Shown here one piece after another: positions 51,771-64,000 of a DNA stretch of 64,000 nucleotides. This DNA comes from Callaeas wilsoni. Lineage: Eukaryota; Chordata; Aves; Passeriformes; Callaeidae. How positions within the stretch are numbered: the stretch's first letter is position 1; the number at the start of each line of letters is the position of its first letter. The position numbers were made by a program, and so were the translations under genes. The notes under the pieces were generated by a model. The model worked only from the letters and a program-made list of their open reading frames with translations, was not told where the DNA came from and ran no database searches. The stretch is taken from contig VWPU01003977.1 in assembly GCA_013398955.1 (NCBI GenBank), forward strand, positions 28,523 to 92,522. The letters are read 5' to 3'.

Positions 51771-52420
51771 TAATTAATTTATTTGTCTATTTATTAATTT
51801 ATTTACTTATGTCTTTATTTATATGCATAAGTATATAAGTATTTGCCTTAATATGCACACATGGTTGCCAGTGATAATTCACAGTGGGAAAATCTGCAAA
51901 AATTCGGGGATATAAATAGCAAATAATTATTGAAATCCTACTTTTTTTCTTTATATTCCTCACTTCTGTTAATATCTCTTCTGTATTCTCCTCTGTTCAT
52001 ATTACCACAAAACCCACCCTACATTTTTGCTCTCCTCCTTTCATTCACTCTTTGTCCAGTTTCATGACACCTTCTTCTTTTATTTCCAGTGATGATGTGT
52101 CCTGCTCACTCAAAGGAGTCATTTTAGCCTTCGCCACAGATTGAAACAAGGTGGTGCCAAGTTTTCAAGTGTTTCTGCCTACACAGGACAAGGTTTAGAA
52201 AGTCACATGAAGTCAGATACCTGACTTCACACTTCTCCTTTGGCACAGTGCTGGCTGGGCTGGTGCTGGGAGTAAAGCCCCATGTCCTTGTAGTCATCAT
52301 TAGCAAAGCACAAAAAAATCACTTGGCAGCAGTCTTGGCTTTAGTATCTGCTTTGCACATACCCTTTTCTCCCTGCTCAGTGTAGGCCAGCTTGAAATAG
52401 AATCTTCTCCATACTCATAA

Positions 52421-52433
52421 TTATATATAATTT

Positions 52434-52481
<48 letters not shown>

Positions 52482-52532
52482 CATATATATATGTATATAT
52501 ATATACACATATATATATATACATATATATAC
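52421..52532. repeat. Compound (TA)n/(CA)n microsatellite
   Basis: Alternating purine-pyrimidine sequence over roughly 110 bp: TA runs, an eight-to-nine-unit AC run near 52450-52466, then TA runs broken by ACATA and ATGTA units. Confidence 0.95.
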
Positions 52533-53118
52533 AGTTATATGAGGCTAACTTTGGCTTGCTACACATTATAACACACCTTGTCCATGTAGATGTGTAAAGA
52601 GAGGTGGAAATGATGAGAATCATGTACAATTTCAGCCTGCATGTGTTTGCATATCTTTGCAGACACTGTCCAGGCTGGTCCCTGTACAGGCTATAAGAAA
52701 CAACTGACTCCTCATTATGCTCATGAATTACTTAGCTTTTTAGGGGTGCATTTTGTATGGTTTACTGGCAATGTTTGTTTCATAAGTTTCCCTATTCTCA
52801 GTCCTAGAATTGCAAAAGAATGAAATTTTGATAGATACGGCTGGAAATAAAGTGGGTTTTCTGTATGCTGCCCTTTAAGCTGAAGCACCCACATGTGCAC
52901 CAGCAGGGATATGAGGACTTAAACCATCTTTCCTAGAGACAGCACATTTCAAAGACAGTTAAAGGACAACTGAGAAATTTACAATTAGCAGCAAATATAT
53001 TAAAATGAGAGCGGTACTCTGCCCAGGTTTCTGCCATACAGTTAATTCATTTTGGTATATGTCATAGCACTTTACAAAAATAGAAATCCCACTGCAGTTT
53101 TGAGTGGAATATGAAGGT

Positions 53119-53210
53119 ACACACACACACAAAAGTACAATTTAAACGGGTGAAGACACACATATATATTTACATCTGTGTGTCTGTGTGTGTGTATACA
53201 TGTATGTGCG
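53119..53210. repeat. Short AC and TG dinucleotide runs
   Basis: An (AC)6 run near 53119-53130 and an interrupted TG-rich stretch near 53177-53208, with ATATATAT between them. The two runs are complementary and could pair. Confidence 0.65.
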
Positions 53211-56200
53211 CATGGAGAGACACATATTGATAGTAAAAAGACATTCCTAAAATTTCAGTGATGAAATTGAAGTAATCTATGTTAGGTGTAAAGTAAGCAT
53301 CCAAAATACTCATTCCCAAACAACAGCTTTTGCTGTCCCCTGCTACCCTAAATGGGTCTTGAAATACATAATACCAAATGTGTGTAAATTTTGTAGGCAG
53401 GCAATTAATGAAGGCAGGTTCTCTGCTAGGTCTCCTCTAAATTGTTTAAAATAGGTTTTTGAATATTGAGAATAAAAATGCAACAAACAAAAAGACTACA
53501 TGCACAAACAAAGCAAAAGTTTCAAGTAATGACAGTAGTATATGTAACTCTGATATTCACACATTGTGTTCTAACATAACAGATCACAGAAATCGGGGAA
53601 AGAGATGTTAAATAATTGAGAGTTTAATCACATATACCATTAAAAATTATTAAAAGCTATTTGACCAATTAATCACAGAGAGAATAGGATGATAAAAGGT
53701 GGAAAAGAAATAGAACAGTAGAAGACACATATAAAGGTTAATACACATATATCTCAGTTATATGGATTTAATATTTTCCTTGGTTACATTCCTTGTTTTG
53801 TTGTTAAATTGTCTGATGTCAGCACAGTTGACGCTTCAAGAAACAGAAAATTCTAGATGAGACAATCAAAAAAGCCCAGTATAGCACCTGTATAAACTCA
53901 ATAGCATAGGCACCTGTCTCACCAAATAAGATAGAGCTTTTCTTATAGAAGTTCTCTCCTTATCTGTTTAAGAGAAAAAGGAAAGAAGTTTTGTCATAAA
54001 AATGTTGTTCTGCATCATATGCAAGACAATCCCAAATGCTGAGGGAGAAAACTGTTATCAGAAGTCAAGGTTTTCTGTTTAAATATTCAATGTATCTCAC
54101 TCTCAGCTACATCCATCAGAGTGGGTAATTGGGTCAGTTATAGAGAATCATGATGGAGAGGCAGTGTCTGTGAATTTAACATTATGAACATCCTCACAGC
54201 AAAAGTCAGATGTATGATATAAAGCAGTCAGTATTTCTGCTGTGTAAGATTTTCCTAAAAATCTTTTCCAGTTCAGCTGAAAAGTTGAACACCTGAAATT
54301 CATAAGTTAAAAAATATAAAGAACTTTGATTTTTAAAAATCTTAATTTTTTTTAGCTAGTTCATATTTTTTAAAATGTATTTAATATCTAGCTCTAATTT
54401 AGGAAACTATATTAACAAATCCCAAAACCATGAAGAACAAATATTTTAGAAGTTTTAAAGATTTTTCAATACCTTAAGAAAATATTTTTAAAGCAGTCTT
54501 TTTCAATTAAGAGCTTTGAAATTACATTCATTATCAGAAATTTTTTGTAATAAGAAATCCTTGTGAGATAGAGCACATAAAATGAGTTGTGTATATATTG
54601 CACTACTGTTTTCTATTGAGTTTTTCTTGCAGAATGCATTCTCTTTAAAAATTTTATCTAACTACTATTTTTCTTCCCCTCGATAACTTTTAAAAAAATA
54701 TTAAATTTTTTTCAATTCTGGAGAAGAAAAATCTGTAAAATAAAGATATTATTGCCAGTATCTAGATCTTCACTCGGTCTTCCAATTTCCAATGCTGGAT
54801 ATCAGACTAGGAAAAATAACTCAAGAATGTGAAAAAACAAAGAACAACGGAAGCTTTGAAGAGGTTTATTTGCAATAAAATTACATTTTGATTGAAACTT
54901 GTCTTTGATGTTTTATCTAATCAATGTATCTATTACTAGTTTTGAAAAGATATTCATGTGGAGAATAATCTTTAATATACATTTATATATAATGTTCTTG
55001 TATAATTCTTTGGAGGCAGTAGATGAATATTCCTATATGAAACATGTCATTAGGATAGTTTTTGTTTTCAAGAGAGTTTTTTTTTAATAATAGCTGGTTA
55101 TTTACGCGTAAGAACTGAGAGCATGAGTACACACATGCCTTTGTCTATCATGATGCCTGCTAAGAAAGTGTAAAGCACTAATTTGCAGAGTTATCTCCAT
55201 ATTTGTATAGTCAGCATATAGGTGTGCATTTATGATACTTATTGAAGAACAGAGATACCAATAATTCTTCTACTGGCACCAAAGAAAAGAACCAAGAAAA
55301 CTGAAAGTCTTTTCCAGGAGAGAAATCAACCAACCAACTACACGGAGAACAGGAGCATCAACTAAGAAATAAAAATTAAAAATATTGGAGCCTGCAAAAC
55401 CTCTCTGGCAAAGAATCAGGATGCAAATGCAACAAGAAGCAGTGCTCAGAAGAAATCAGCATCTTGTGAAACTCATTAAGATGAAGATAACAAAGACAAG
55501 AGATGAAAGCTTTTCCTGAAAGTAATTTCTTAGTGTTAAGGTATAAATGTAGATTCAAGTTTAAAATGCCAGCATGAGGAATAGCCTTTGATTTGGAAAA
55601 CAAATCTTAGTAAGCAAAGATATTGCATAAGCCATTACTATGTAAGTTTCTCTCATTTTGGAAACTAAAACAACATGAACTTCCTCCACACCTGTTCAGT
55701 AAGGTAGCATGCTGCCAGAGAAGATATATGGCTTGGTATCAGGCTTACATAACTTCCACTTTGGGTATTTAGACATCTCAAACGGAGCTGTTCTGCAGAA
55801 GTTAAATGAAAAGACAAATGTGGATAGGATGTTCAGCACTACAGGTGAAAGGCTACACTTCAATTTGGCAAAATATGTTTAAATTAGACCTTATAATAGG
55901 TTGGTTCCCCATTATTTTGTGCCATTAATTTGGTTTTAGAAAATACTTTAAAACACCTTAACTTGTGAAAATTTTCACAGGCAGCTGATTGTCTCCCTAA
56001 CCGAAAATGAGAGGCAAAATGTCAAGAAGAGCAAGTATTACCTTAACCTTGTATTGCACTGTTAAGAACTTGTCTCAAAGTCAATGATTGCACCTTGTTC
56101 AGGATAACCAGATGACTCAGTCTCTCAGAATGCTAATCTTCAAATTCAGTGCAGCAAAGGACAAGAGGATTAAAGCTACATTCAATTGTAATGAGATAAA

Positions 56201-57941
56201 TCATTAAAGGCAAAACAGAGTTCATTGACATGAGATGTCTAGCATGTGCAAATGCTTTTACTTTAAAATTTTCATTAAGACAAGGATTTGGAATAATTGT
56301 TCTGTCATTACATTTTGTCTATTATTTTCATTTTATTCTTATTAGGTTGTTAATAAAGCTCTCAATTTTCTGCAGATACTTGCATTGTAGCTTCACTTTA
56401 TACAGACATCGGGGTTTTTTTGTTTGGTTGGTTGGTTTTAACAAGAAAAGGAATCTGACTGCATAGCCTCTTCCTATTATTCTTCTGATTTTCTTCCTTT
56501 TGAATATTTGAAAAGATTGTCTCATTCTGAAACTTGCTTTTTCCTGCTTTCTGTAAGAAATAGAATTCGAGTTCCCTATTCCTCTCAGAATTATTATCTA
56601 TGTCTGGCCAATGCATTTACAAACTGGATTGGGCATATGCAGTCTGCTACTGGATGATGCTTCACTCCCCTCTACTCCCTCGACCTCCTAAAATATCAGG
56701 AAGTTAAGAGAAGTGTGGAGCTTTGCTCCTTTGAATTTTTTTTTTTAGTAAAGTATAAGTAAGCAATCTTCAAATGCTACCTTATATTTTGCTTTGCTTT
56801 GTACAATTCACTCAGAGAAAGTTGCAGCGTTTCATTTCCAGAAAGTAAATTGTTAATTTATTTGGGGCAGGGAATAGGAAAGGATACTCTACATGATTAA
56901 TTAGCCTAAAGTGTGTGCTAAAGGCAAACAAATAGAGAAGCAACAGTGCCAAATTGTGCATGATTCCCATTCCCATTTTCTAGAGAGAGTAATACAGTTT
57001 TTAAATGCACAGCTTTGACCAATTCTTTCTTTATACACAAGAAACTAATTCTCATTTTAGCCACATAGCAATTTTTTTTTCTATCACTGAAACTGGGAAA
57101 CAAACTGGCAAACATATATGAATCATGAGTAACAATTTAAAAAAACCCATTCTATATCAACTATCCTAAAAAATTACTTACTTTCCATTTTCATTATGTT
57201 CCACCACCCCTTTCTTGCTTACACTGTATATACAAACATATTTATTGCATTTGTGGATATATTTCCTTGAACATGTGTTTTGAAGAGTGTTAAATTGATG
57301 ACAGAGGCAGGATTCTAAGAAATTTGAGCTAAAGTGCATGATCTTCAGAAGAGCTAAAGTAATAAAGACAGTCTTCCACACTTGGAATAAAATAATATTG
57401 TAATGTTTCAATGTATGTGATTGGCTCATTAACAAGGTACAGTTCTTAATTCCAGTCTTCTTTAAGGCTCATCTCTATTCCACTGCTACATTGCAATTCT
57501 AGATTTATTACTTCTGTATAACGGTACAAAATTGCTGTAATTACAATTACCTTTGCTTTCAGATTCTCCCTCTCTCACACAGCCTCCTTGGGAGGTTTTA
57601 AAGCAAAATAACTAATAGAATAGGGGAGTGCATGCTGTAACATAGTTGTTATATGACAGGCCTGAAAGCATAAGCAGCAAATTCACTACTGAAGTACATG
57701 GCTCTTCTGATGATCAATGAATAATTTCTCCTGACTTACCCTTAATGGAGTCTAAGACATCAAAACAGAAATGAATAATATAAAACCAGAAGTTACACAA
57801 TTTTTGGAAGTGAGAAGTGTTTAATGGAAGAGATTTTTAGTTGCAAGTTGTCTGGTTTTCTTGTCTTAAGTATAGACTCCATAAAAAATTATTGCTTTCC
57901 CAGATAGTTTCCTGAATTTTGCTTCTGCCTCAGCTGAATGT

Positions 57942-58006
57942 GACAGAGGCAAAGAAGGGAAGAGAGGAGAGAAAGGCAGAGGAGGAAAGAGAGCAAGAGA
58001 AGAAAC
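57942..58006. repeat. Polypurine (GA-rich) tract
   Basis: About 65 bases almost entirely A and G (units such as AGAGGAGAGAAAGG), with four C interruptions. Mirror-like purine runs of this kind can form triplex DNA. Confidence 0.75.
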
Positions 58007-61000
58007 CACTTCTAAGGAGTAATTACTAAGTGCCAAATATTCATAACACAAAACATAGACTGTTGTTGTAATGTCATAATTATCAGCTGGAATCCTGCCA
58101 TACAACATGTAAAAATAGCCATGTGCCATCTGGTAATCATTTTTTTTCTCAGGCAAAATGGAAATTAAGGACTTCAGCAAAGCTAATCCCTTAGCCTTGG
58201 GACAGTGTCAGAACAAGCATATACTACTTCTTGGTATATTTGTTTCCTAGGCATGTCCCTTGATATTAACATAATAACTCAAAAAATTCTCGTGTTCTAT
58301 AATAGGTCTTTCTGAAGGATCTAAGGCAGTTCATAAAAAGAACAGAACATCCATAATGACAAATTCTAATTACATTTCTTTGTACTGCAGCTTTCACTCT
58401 CCTTTACTATTTTAAGTCTACTATTGCAATGATGTTTTCAGTGTAGATCTAGAATACCAGCTCTTAATATGAAAATCACAACTTTCAAAATTGAGTTCAT
58501 TTCACTTTTATACATGCTAATTTACAGATGATCATGCATGCAAATATCCTAACTTAATTCATATTTATGACAGTATTTAATATGTTTACTACTGCATCTA
58601 ACAGTAATATATTTCTTCATTTTTATAAAGTATATAGCCTTTCCAAATATGTTCATTTTGTTTGTATTTATGCAATTTGCTAGTCATTGTATGATTTTTA
58701 CTTTAATTGATTTATATCTTACTTTTTCATTTGCATTCAGGTAACAGAACAGGAGGACAGACAAGAATAATAACAAATGATGATGCAATCTTTCAATTAC
58801 TAGCAACATACCTTTCTTATTAGCCAGAAATTACTTGCAGAATGTACATGAAGACCTTAGCATAGTTGTACTACTCCAGACTTTCATCTAATTTGTTTTC
58901 AGGGGATAAAACCTTTCACAACTTAATTCATGACAAATTTGCTGTGACTAACTGCTCTAATTGCACATGTAACTAAATGCCTGCATCCTAAGTGCATTAG
59001 CTTCTTGACAACCCAATTCTACAAATGTTGTTTTTGTCACATGTTTCCCAAGAGGCCATCCACTATTATAATTCTGAAGATTGGCACGTGTTGAAGAACG
59101 TCCATTACTTTTTCTTTGTTTTATGGCTTTTATTATTTGTATACAAGGTCCTATTGTCATAAGCACAGAGGAAAATCACAGGTGAGGCATTTTCCTTTTC
59201 AGTGGTTTCCAAACATGACTTTGGTGAGAATATTGTACCTTGTCCAGTGACCTTTTGCCTGTCTCTTGCTTCCAGTGTCAGCAAACACAGTATGAGTTTA
59301 ACCAGTCTTGGCTAATAGCTAAAGCCAATTAAACTCTTTCTCCTTCACAGGGTGAAAAAAGTGTTGTGGATACCTTTGACATAGTCCACAGTATATCATA
59401 GGCCATTATTAGTCAGTGTAATCCCCAAATGAGTGGATTCAAATGAAAGCAACACCTTTATTGATATTTGTTAGAGATGCCTGAGGGACTTGTTACTGAG
59501 ATGTATTTTACAGAACAGTTTGTCTACACCAGAATGTTTAATGTAAATAAATATTCCCTCATCTCTTATACCAATGCTTTTTCAGAAGCAGCAGAAAGAT
59601 TCTAAGTCCAATGTGAAAACGAGGAGTACTCACAGTGCTTTTGCTTTCTGGTTCCCTGTTCTTGCCCCACAGTCCTTCAATCTTTTTTAAAGCAATATAG
59701 ATAGAAATCTCATGGTTTCTTCAATTTTCCTTTGGGAGCCAGAAAGTGCAGATTTCTTAAATTTGAGTAAGATTCCTGAATTAATAGCCCACATTCCATA
59801 CAAGAAAAATTTTATAATGCCTGCAAGTCTCAGAACTCCCAAGGACTGACCTGTGGGATCAGTCTTGTTTCCTTTACCTGCAATTTTTCTGACCATGCTG
59901 TTTTCTGCACTGAACTGAAGGTAATTCTTGCCATTTGAAGGCAAACCAAAGCCCCAGCGTACTGCAAAGGATAAGGTGTTTTTTCAGTTAGAAAAAACTC
60001 AATTTTCCAGGCCAGAAGCTCTAACTTTTGGCCTTGATTTAAGGACACAGAAAATTAAATTTCTTTGTGAAGTGTGATTGTTATGGACTGCCATTAAGCT
60101 TCCCTTAGCAGGCACAGTGTCTTGAAATTGTCTGTTTTCTTTTTCAGAGGTAATTTTTTCTTTGTTTTAGGTTACTGCAGTCCCTGAAGTTGCCTTAAAA
60201 AGAACAAAAACCCTACTACATCCTTTTATGTGGTTATCCCAATGTTAGTTAGGCCACTAACATTATTTCATGGCTAGGTACTGAAGGAATACCACTGTAT
60301 TAGGTACAAATCTGCTGTTTAAAATAAAGATATATCCTGAAATAACTGAACCTCAGTGAAAGTTTAAGGATGAAATGATAAATGTCCTTTTTATTCTGGC
60401 TATCGAATGCCAAATATCTTGACAGAAATGTCAGTACTTCCCTAACATAGAAATATTGGCCAAAGCAAGCAACTCCTGAAATAATTGGACAGAACAATAA
60501 TCACCTTTTAATGTATCAGTGCCCTAATTTTCAAAAGAAACCCACTTTTTTATTTGCACCTATCACGGGTGCCAAGAAATGAAACACCACCATTCCACCC
60601 ACCACCATCCAAAAAAAAAAGCAATATGCCAACATTGCTCTTTCATGAAACAACACTGTATCAACACCAAAATGAAAATTTCTTTGGCATGAAATGACAT
60701 AAAAATATTTTCCAAAAATATATTAAATATTAAAACACATTTCATATTTCTCTCTGTAAGAAACATGGATCTTTGATAGTTTTAAAGGCCAAAAATAAAA
60801 GCATTTCTCATGTAATCATTGTGAAAATTAAGGCAACAGTAAACTGCTGGAAATCTCACTTTTGTCATCCTTGCTATTCAGTTTACCGTATACGTCACAG
60901 TCATTATTTTCAGGTTGAACTGTAACTATATTAGATGAGATATTCCAATTTGACTGTGCTACTTACAATTTAAAGGCAAAATTAGATTTTCAAAGGGAAT

Positions 61001-62307
61001 TAAAAAAACACACAGCAGTTTTCCTTCACTTTTGACAAGATACCATAGTAAGCAAAGGAAGATGTCAATCACTGAGCATAGTTTGCAGGAGCTTGTGTAC
61101 ACACAGGGATGGAAAGGTGTTGTGCTTGTCTTTGAAGACTCCTTCCCTCTCAGATTACTGAAGGTGATTTCTGGCTGGTGTTAGAAAATGAACCATAGGA
61201 GAAAACTACCACCTCCAAAGAAAATCAGCAGAAAAAGGTGCTGAAAACCTTGAAGACCCAACTGAAAATTCATTATCATAGTCTGAATTTGCTTGAAAGA
61301 AATCTTTAGACTATCACATAGTAGTACATTTATGAGAACCACAACAGCGTGACATGAAAGCCAGCTGTATTTTGTAGCTCTTTTGCAAGTTTCAGCCTTT
61401 TGTCTGCATCTTTAATATTGTAAGCATATTTTTGGAAACAGAATAAGAATTCATTCTTCAGCATATTAAGAGAAAAGGGAACTCAGTAATGAAGGCAATG
61501 AGTATGACGTATATTTCTTTTAATGTAGGCCTCAGATGCAGGTAAAAAGCATTCATAATCAATTGAAAAATAGAAACCATTTCATAAATATCTTCTATTA
61601 AATGCTCAGTTATGGACAGAAAATTGTTGCTAACAGTCTTCCTTAAAGTAATCTTGGATAATTTTAGGTCCAAAAAAAAAACCCCACAGACAAGAAGTCA
61701 TAGTAAGGCCACCATTTAGCTAAGAATCAAGTTGTTTCATTGCTCTCTGGGAGCTAATCTCATCAGACAAAGATATAACTTCCAAATTTTAAACGTTAAA
61801 AATCTGCAGTGTTTCGCTGACACTGTCCAAGTGAGAGCTGTGAACTTCCACTTTAAGGTGTTCAGGCTTGATCATGTTTCTGTCTAGAAGACATACAGTT
61901 GCATTACTATGTTAAATGTGTCCAAGCTGGCATTTCTCACTTCTCAACAGGGCTCAGATATTGAGATCTAGTGCTTCACTGTTTTATTTTATCAGCTACC
62001 TCACATTCACCTATTCAGCAGCAAATGTCCACACAAGAAATGACGTGCTTGTGTAAACTAAGCTTCTAAGGATTATGTCTACTTCATTTAATTTCTTCTC
62101 AGCATTCCAATATTTAGACCAACATGGATTCCTATAGATACTAGGTTCTAGCATTGTAATTTCTTTTCTAATTCCCAAATATTAAACCTATTAACAGGAA
62201 TTTGACAGCTACTGGGGTTTTATTCATGTCTCTTCTCCAGAAGCCTCTCTAGCCCTCTCAATATTATGATAACCTCAACTGGTCTCTGCTGGCTGAAAAG
62301 AGCTCTA

Positions 62308-63397
62308 TGTATTTGGTTTATGTACATGGTTTAGGTAATGGGGGGACTACAGTGGTGGCTTCTGTGAGAAGATGCCAGAAGCATCCCTTCATATCAGAGA
62401 GGACCAGTGCCAGCTGAGTCTAAGACAGCCCCACCACTGGCCAAGGCTGAGTCAGACAGCAACAGTGGTAACACCTCTGGGATAAAGTACTTCAGAAGGA
62501 AAAAAAGGAGCTGTACAACCACAGCTCTGAAAAAGGAGGGAGAACATGTTAGAGAAAGAACTCTGTAGACACCAAGATCAGTGGAGAATGAGGGGCAGTA
62601 GGTGCTCCAGGTGCCAAGGCAGAGATTCCCCTGCAGCCCATGGTGAAGATCATGGTGAAGCAGCCCATGGAGGTCCCCAGAGATGCTGAAGTCCATCTGC
62701 AACCCATACAGGACCCCAAAGCAAGTGGATGCCTAAAGGAAGATGTGACCCTGCAGGAAGCCCATGCTGGAGCATGCTTCTGTCAGGATCTGTGGTCCTG
62801 TGGAGAAAGAAGCCCACACAGGAGCGGGTTTGCTGGCACGACTTGTCTCATGAGGGAGTCACACTAGAGCAGACTATACCTGAAGGACTGATCCCATGGA
62901 AGGGACGTATGCTGAGGAAGTTTCTGAAGAACTGTGGCCTGTGCAAAGGACTTACACTGGAAAGGCTCAGGGAAGACTATTTGCTGTGGAAGAAACCTGA
63001 CATTTGGTCAGGACAAGGGAGTAAGGATGAAGGAGTGGCAGAGATAATATGTGATGAAGAGACTGCAGCTTCTGTTCCATGTCCTCCTATAGCACTGGAG
63101 GGGAAAGAAGTAGAGAATTTGGGGTGACGTTGAGTTGAGGAAGAAGGGAGAGGTGGGGAGAAGTGCTATAATATTTATTCTTATTTTCTATTTTCCTACT
63201 TTGATTTGATTAGCAATAAATAGTATTATTTTCCCCAAGTTGAGTCTGTTTTGCCCACGACGATAATTGGTGACTGATCTCTCCCTGTCCTCATCTCAAT
63301 CGCAGAGCCTGTCTTCATATTTTTCCCCCTGTCCCAAAGGGATTGATAAAATATCTTGGTGGTGCACCCAGAAGATAGCCAAGGCCAACTCATCACA
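62308..63397 (+). mobile_element. ERVL-like long LTR, copy B (solo LTR)
   Basis: A forward copy of the same LTR family as 9551-10640, about 1.09 kb. It probably begins at TGTATTTGGTTTATG (62308). It continues through GTGGTGGCTTCTGTGAGAAG, GGACCAGTGCCAGCTGAGTC and GACACCAAGATCAGTGGAGA, then CAGAGATTCCCCTGCAGCCC. Next come imperfect sub-repeats with CATGCTGGAGCA or CACACTAGAGCA cores (62640-62990) and a T-rich stretch with the AATAAA signal at 63215-63220. The U5 end (GTTTTGCCCACGACGATAAT, GGTGACTGATCTCTCCCTGT, CCCCTGTCCCAAAGGG) finishes near CATCACA at 63397. No retroviral coding sequence flanks it and no target duplication was found, so the ends are approximate. The 132-codon and 102-codon frames inside it are not genes. 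Confidence 0.85.
63215..63220 (+). promoter_or_regulatory. LTR polyadenylation signal AATAAA
   Basis: AATAAA within AGCAATAAATAG, upstream of the conserved U5 block of this LTR. It is the counterpart of 9733-9738 in copy A. Confidence 0.6.
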
Positions 63398-64000
63398 TTG
63401 CACTTTGGGGCAGATGAAATTTCAGTTTTTTACTGTATGTCAGCTTAGCCACATCTTTTTTTTGACATCGTTTCAGCACTGGAGGCTTAGTTTACATGAA
63501 TGTTCTTAAGAAAGAAACTGCATATTTACCATCCCTTTTATTCTAATGCAGGAATAGAATATTGGCAAACATGGTAAATTAAAAGACTAGTATACAGATC
63601 GGACTATTCAACTGCATAGGACTATAGTGAAGAGTATTTTCCTCATATGAAGCAAGAGGAACATTCATAAGGAGTCGGGTACAACAAAGGCAAAAACTTA
63701 CAATTTGTGGCAATCTACCTTCCACCAAGTTAGGATCAAATTTGATCTATCAGACTTTCTTCAAGAAAACCTTTATCAAATGTGGTGTTTTGCTTGAATA
63801 TACAAGAGAGTAGCAAGGGTGGGAGACTGGAATATTAATGGCTAATAACTCAAAACAAGTGGCCATTTGCAAAAGCAGTGGGTGCTTTTCTGAAGATATG
63901 CAATGCAACTGCCTAGGTGCAGAGGGGTTGCACACCCACCGCCGGAGACTACAAACTGGTATCATGCCACTGTCCTCCCTTACTGTGCCGGTTTGGACAC
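63398..64000. other. Unique DNA; possible LTR start at the right edge
   Basis: No gene is recognised. The last 17 bases, from TGTGCCGGTTTGGAC at 63984, resemble the opening of a common avian LTR type (TGTGCYGGTTT), but the window ends before this can be judged. Confidence 0.4.

Larger units (their letters stand above)
51396..62307. other. Unique AT-rich DNA with simple repeats, no gene recognised
   Basis: About 11 kb with no recognised coding exon, RNA gene or transposon. It holds a degenerate minisatellite (51697-51770), a TA/CA array (52421-52532), short AC and TG runs (53119-53210) and a polypurine tract (57942-58006). A minus-strand stretch at 52080-52420 ends in an AATAAA-like site and was considered as a processed pseudogene, but could not be tied to any gene. 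Confidence 0.6.

Noticed and set aside
52080..52420. Possible processed pseudogene 3' end on the minus strand (short frame ending in KADTKAKTAAK, then an AATAAA-like site)
   Set aside because: No parent gene could be recognised, there is no poly(A) tract or target duplication, and the frame is very short.
6259..58545. Octamer motifs ATGCAAAT at 6259-6266 and 58538-58545
   Set aside because: An 8-base motif is expected about twice in 64 kb on two strands, so this is not evidence of regulation.
62394..63127. Frames of 102 (minus) and 132 (plus) codons
   Set aside because: Both lie inside an LTR, which has no coding role here; they arise from its GC-rich sub-repeats.

Overview
This window reads as vertebrate, and specifically bird, nuclear DNA from a gene-poor, AT-rich region. 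The case for a bird rests on repeats. Several pieces are CR1 LINEs, some ending in the diagnostic 8-bp ATTCTRTG-type tail instead of poly(A). Several others are long terminal repeats (LTRs) of endogenous retroviruses whose U5 ends match LTR types I know from avian genomes. I see no bacterial-style gene organisation, no CRISPR array, no rRNA or tRNA gene, and no exon I can assign to a known protein. The longest open frames are either antisense shadows of repeats or chance frames in AT-rich DNA, so no CDS is called.

Layout. 1-1025: a 5'-truncated CR1 (+). 1026-9550: unique AT-rich DNA with a perfect 22-bp palindrome and a perfect 15-bp hairpin. 9551-10640: a long ERVL-like LTR (-). 10641-15920: unique DNA with one short CR1 tail. 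15926-16347: a complete solo LTR with an exact 5-bp target duplication, followed by a degenerate LTR-like patch to about 16990. 16991-19974: unique DNA with a TATC microsatellite. 19975-21190: a CR1 fragment (-), then a probable LTR (+) with a TATA-like box and an AATAAA signal. 21191-42705: about 21 kb in which I recognise no transposon, with microsatellites, several strong hairpins and one GC-richer patch.

42706-51395 is a transposon cluster. It holds a CR1 pair joined 5' to 5', an LTR/CR1 junction, a CR1 ORF2 copy with an internal deletion across the reverse-transcriptase core, and two further ORF2 fragments. 51396-62307 is mostly unique DNA with a degenerate minisatellite, a (TA)/(CA) array and a polypurine tract. 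62308-63397 is a second copy of the 9551-10640 LTR family in the opposite orientation. The final 17 bases could be the first bases of another LTR.

Nothing here works together as a pathway. The transposon copies are all inactive by truncation, stop codons or loss of internal sequence. The parts most worth testing are the structured, transposon-free segments (around 2.7 kb and 23.1-23.3 kb), which could be conserved non-coding elements. I found no convincing new system. Repeat identities come from recognition by eye, so family names and boundaries are approximate.
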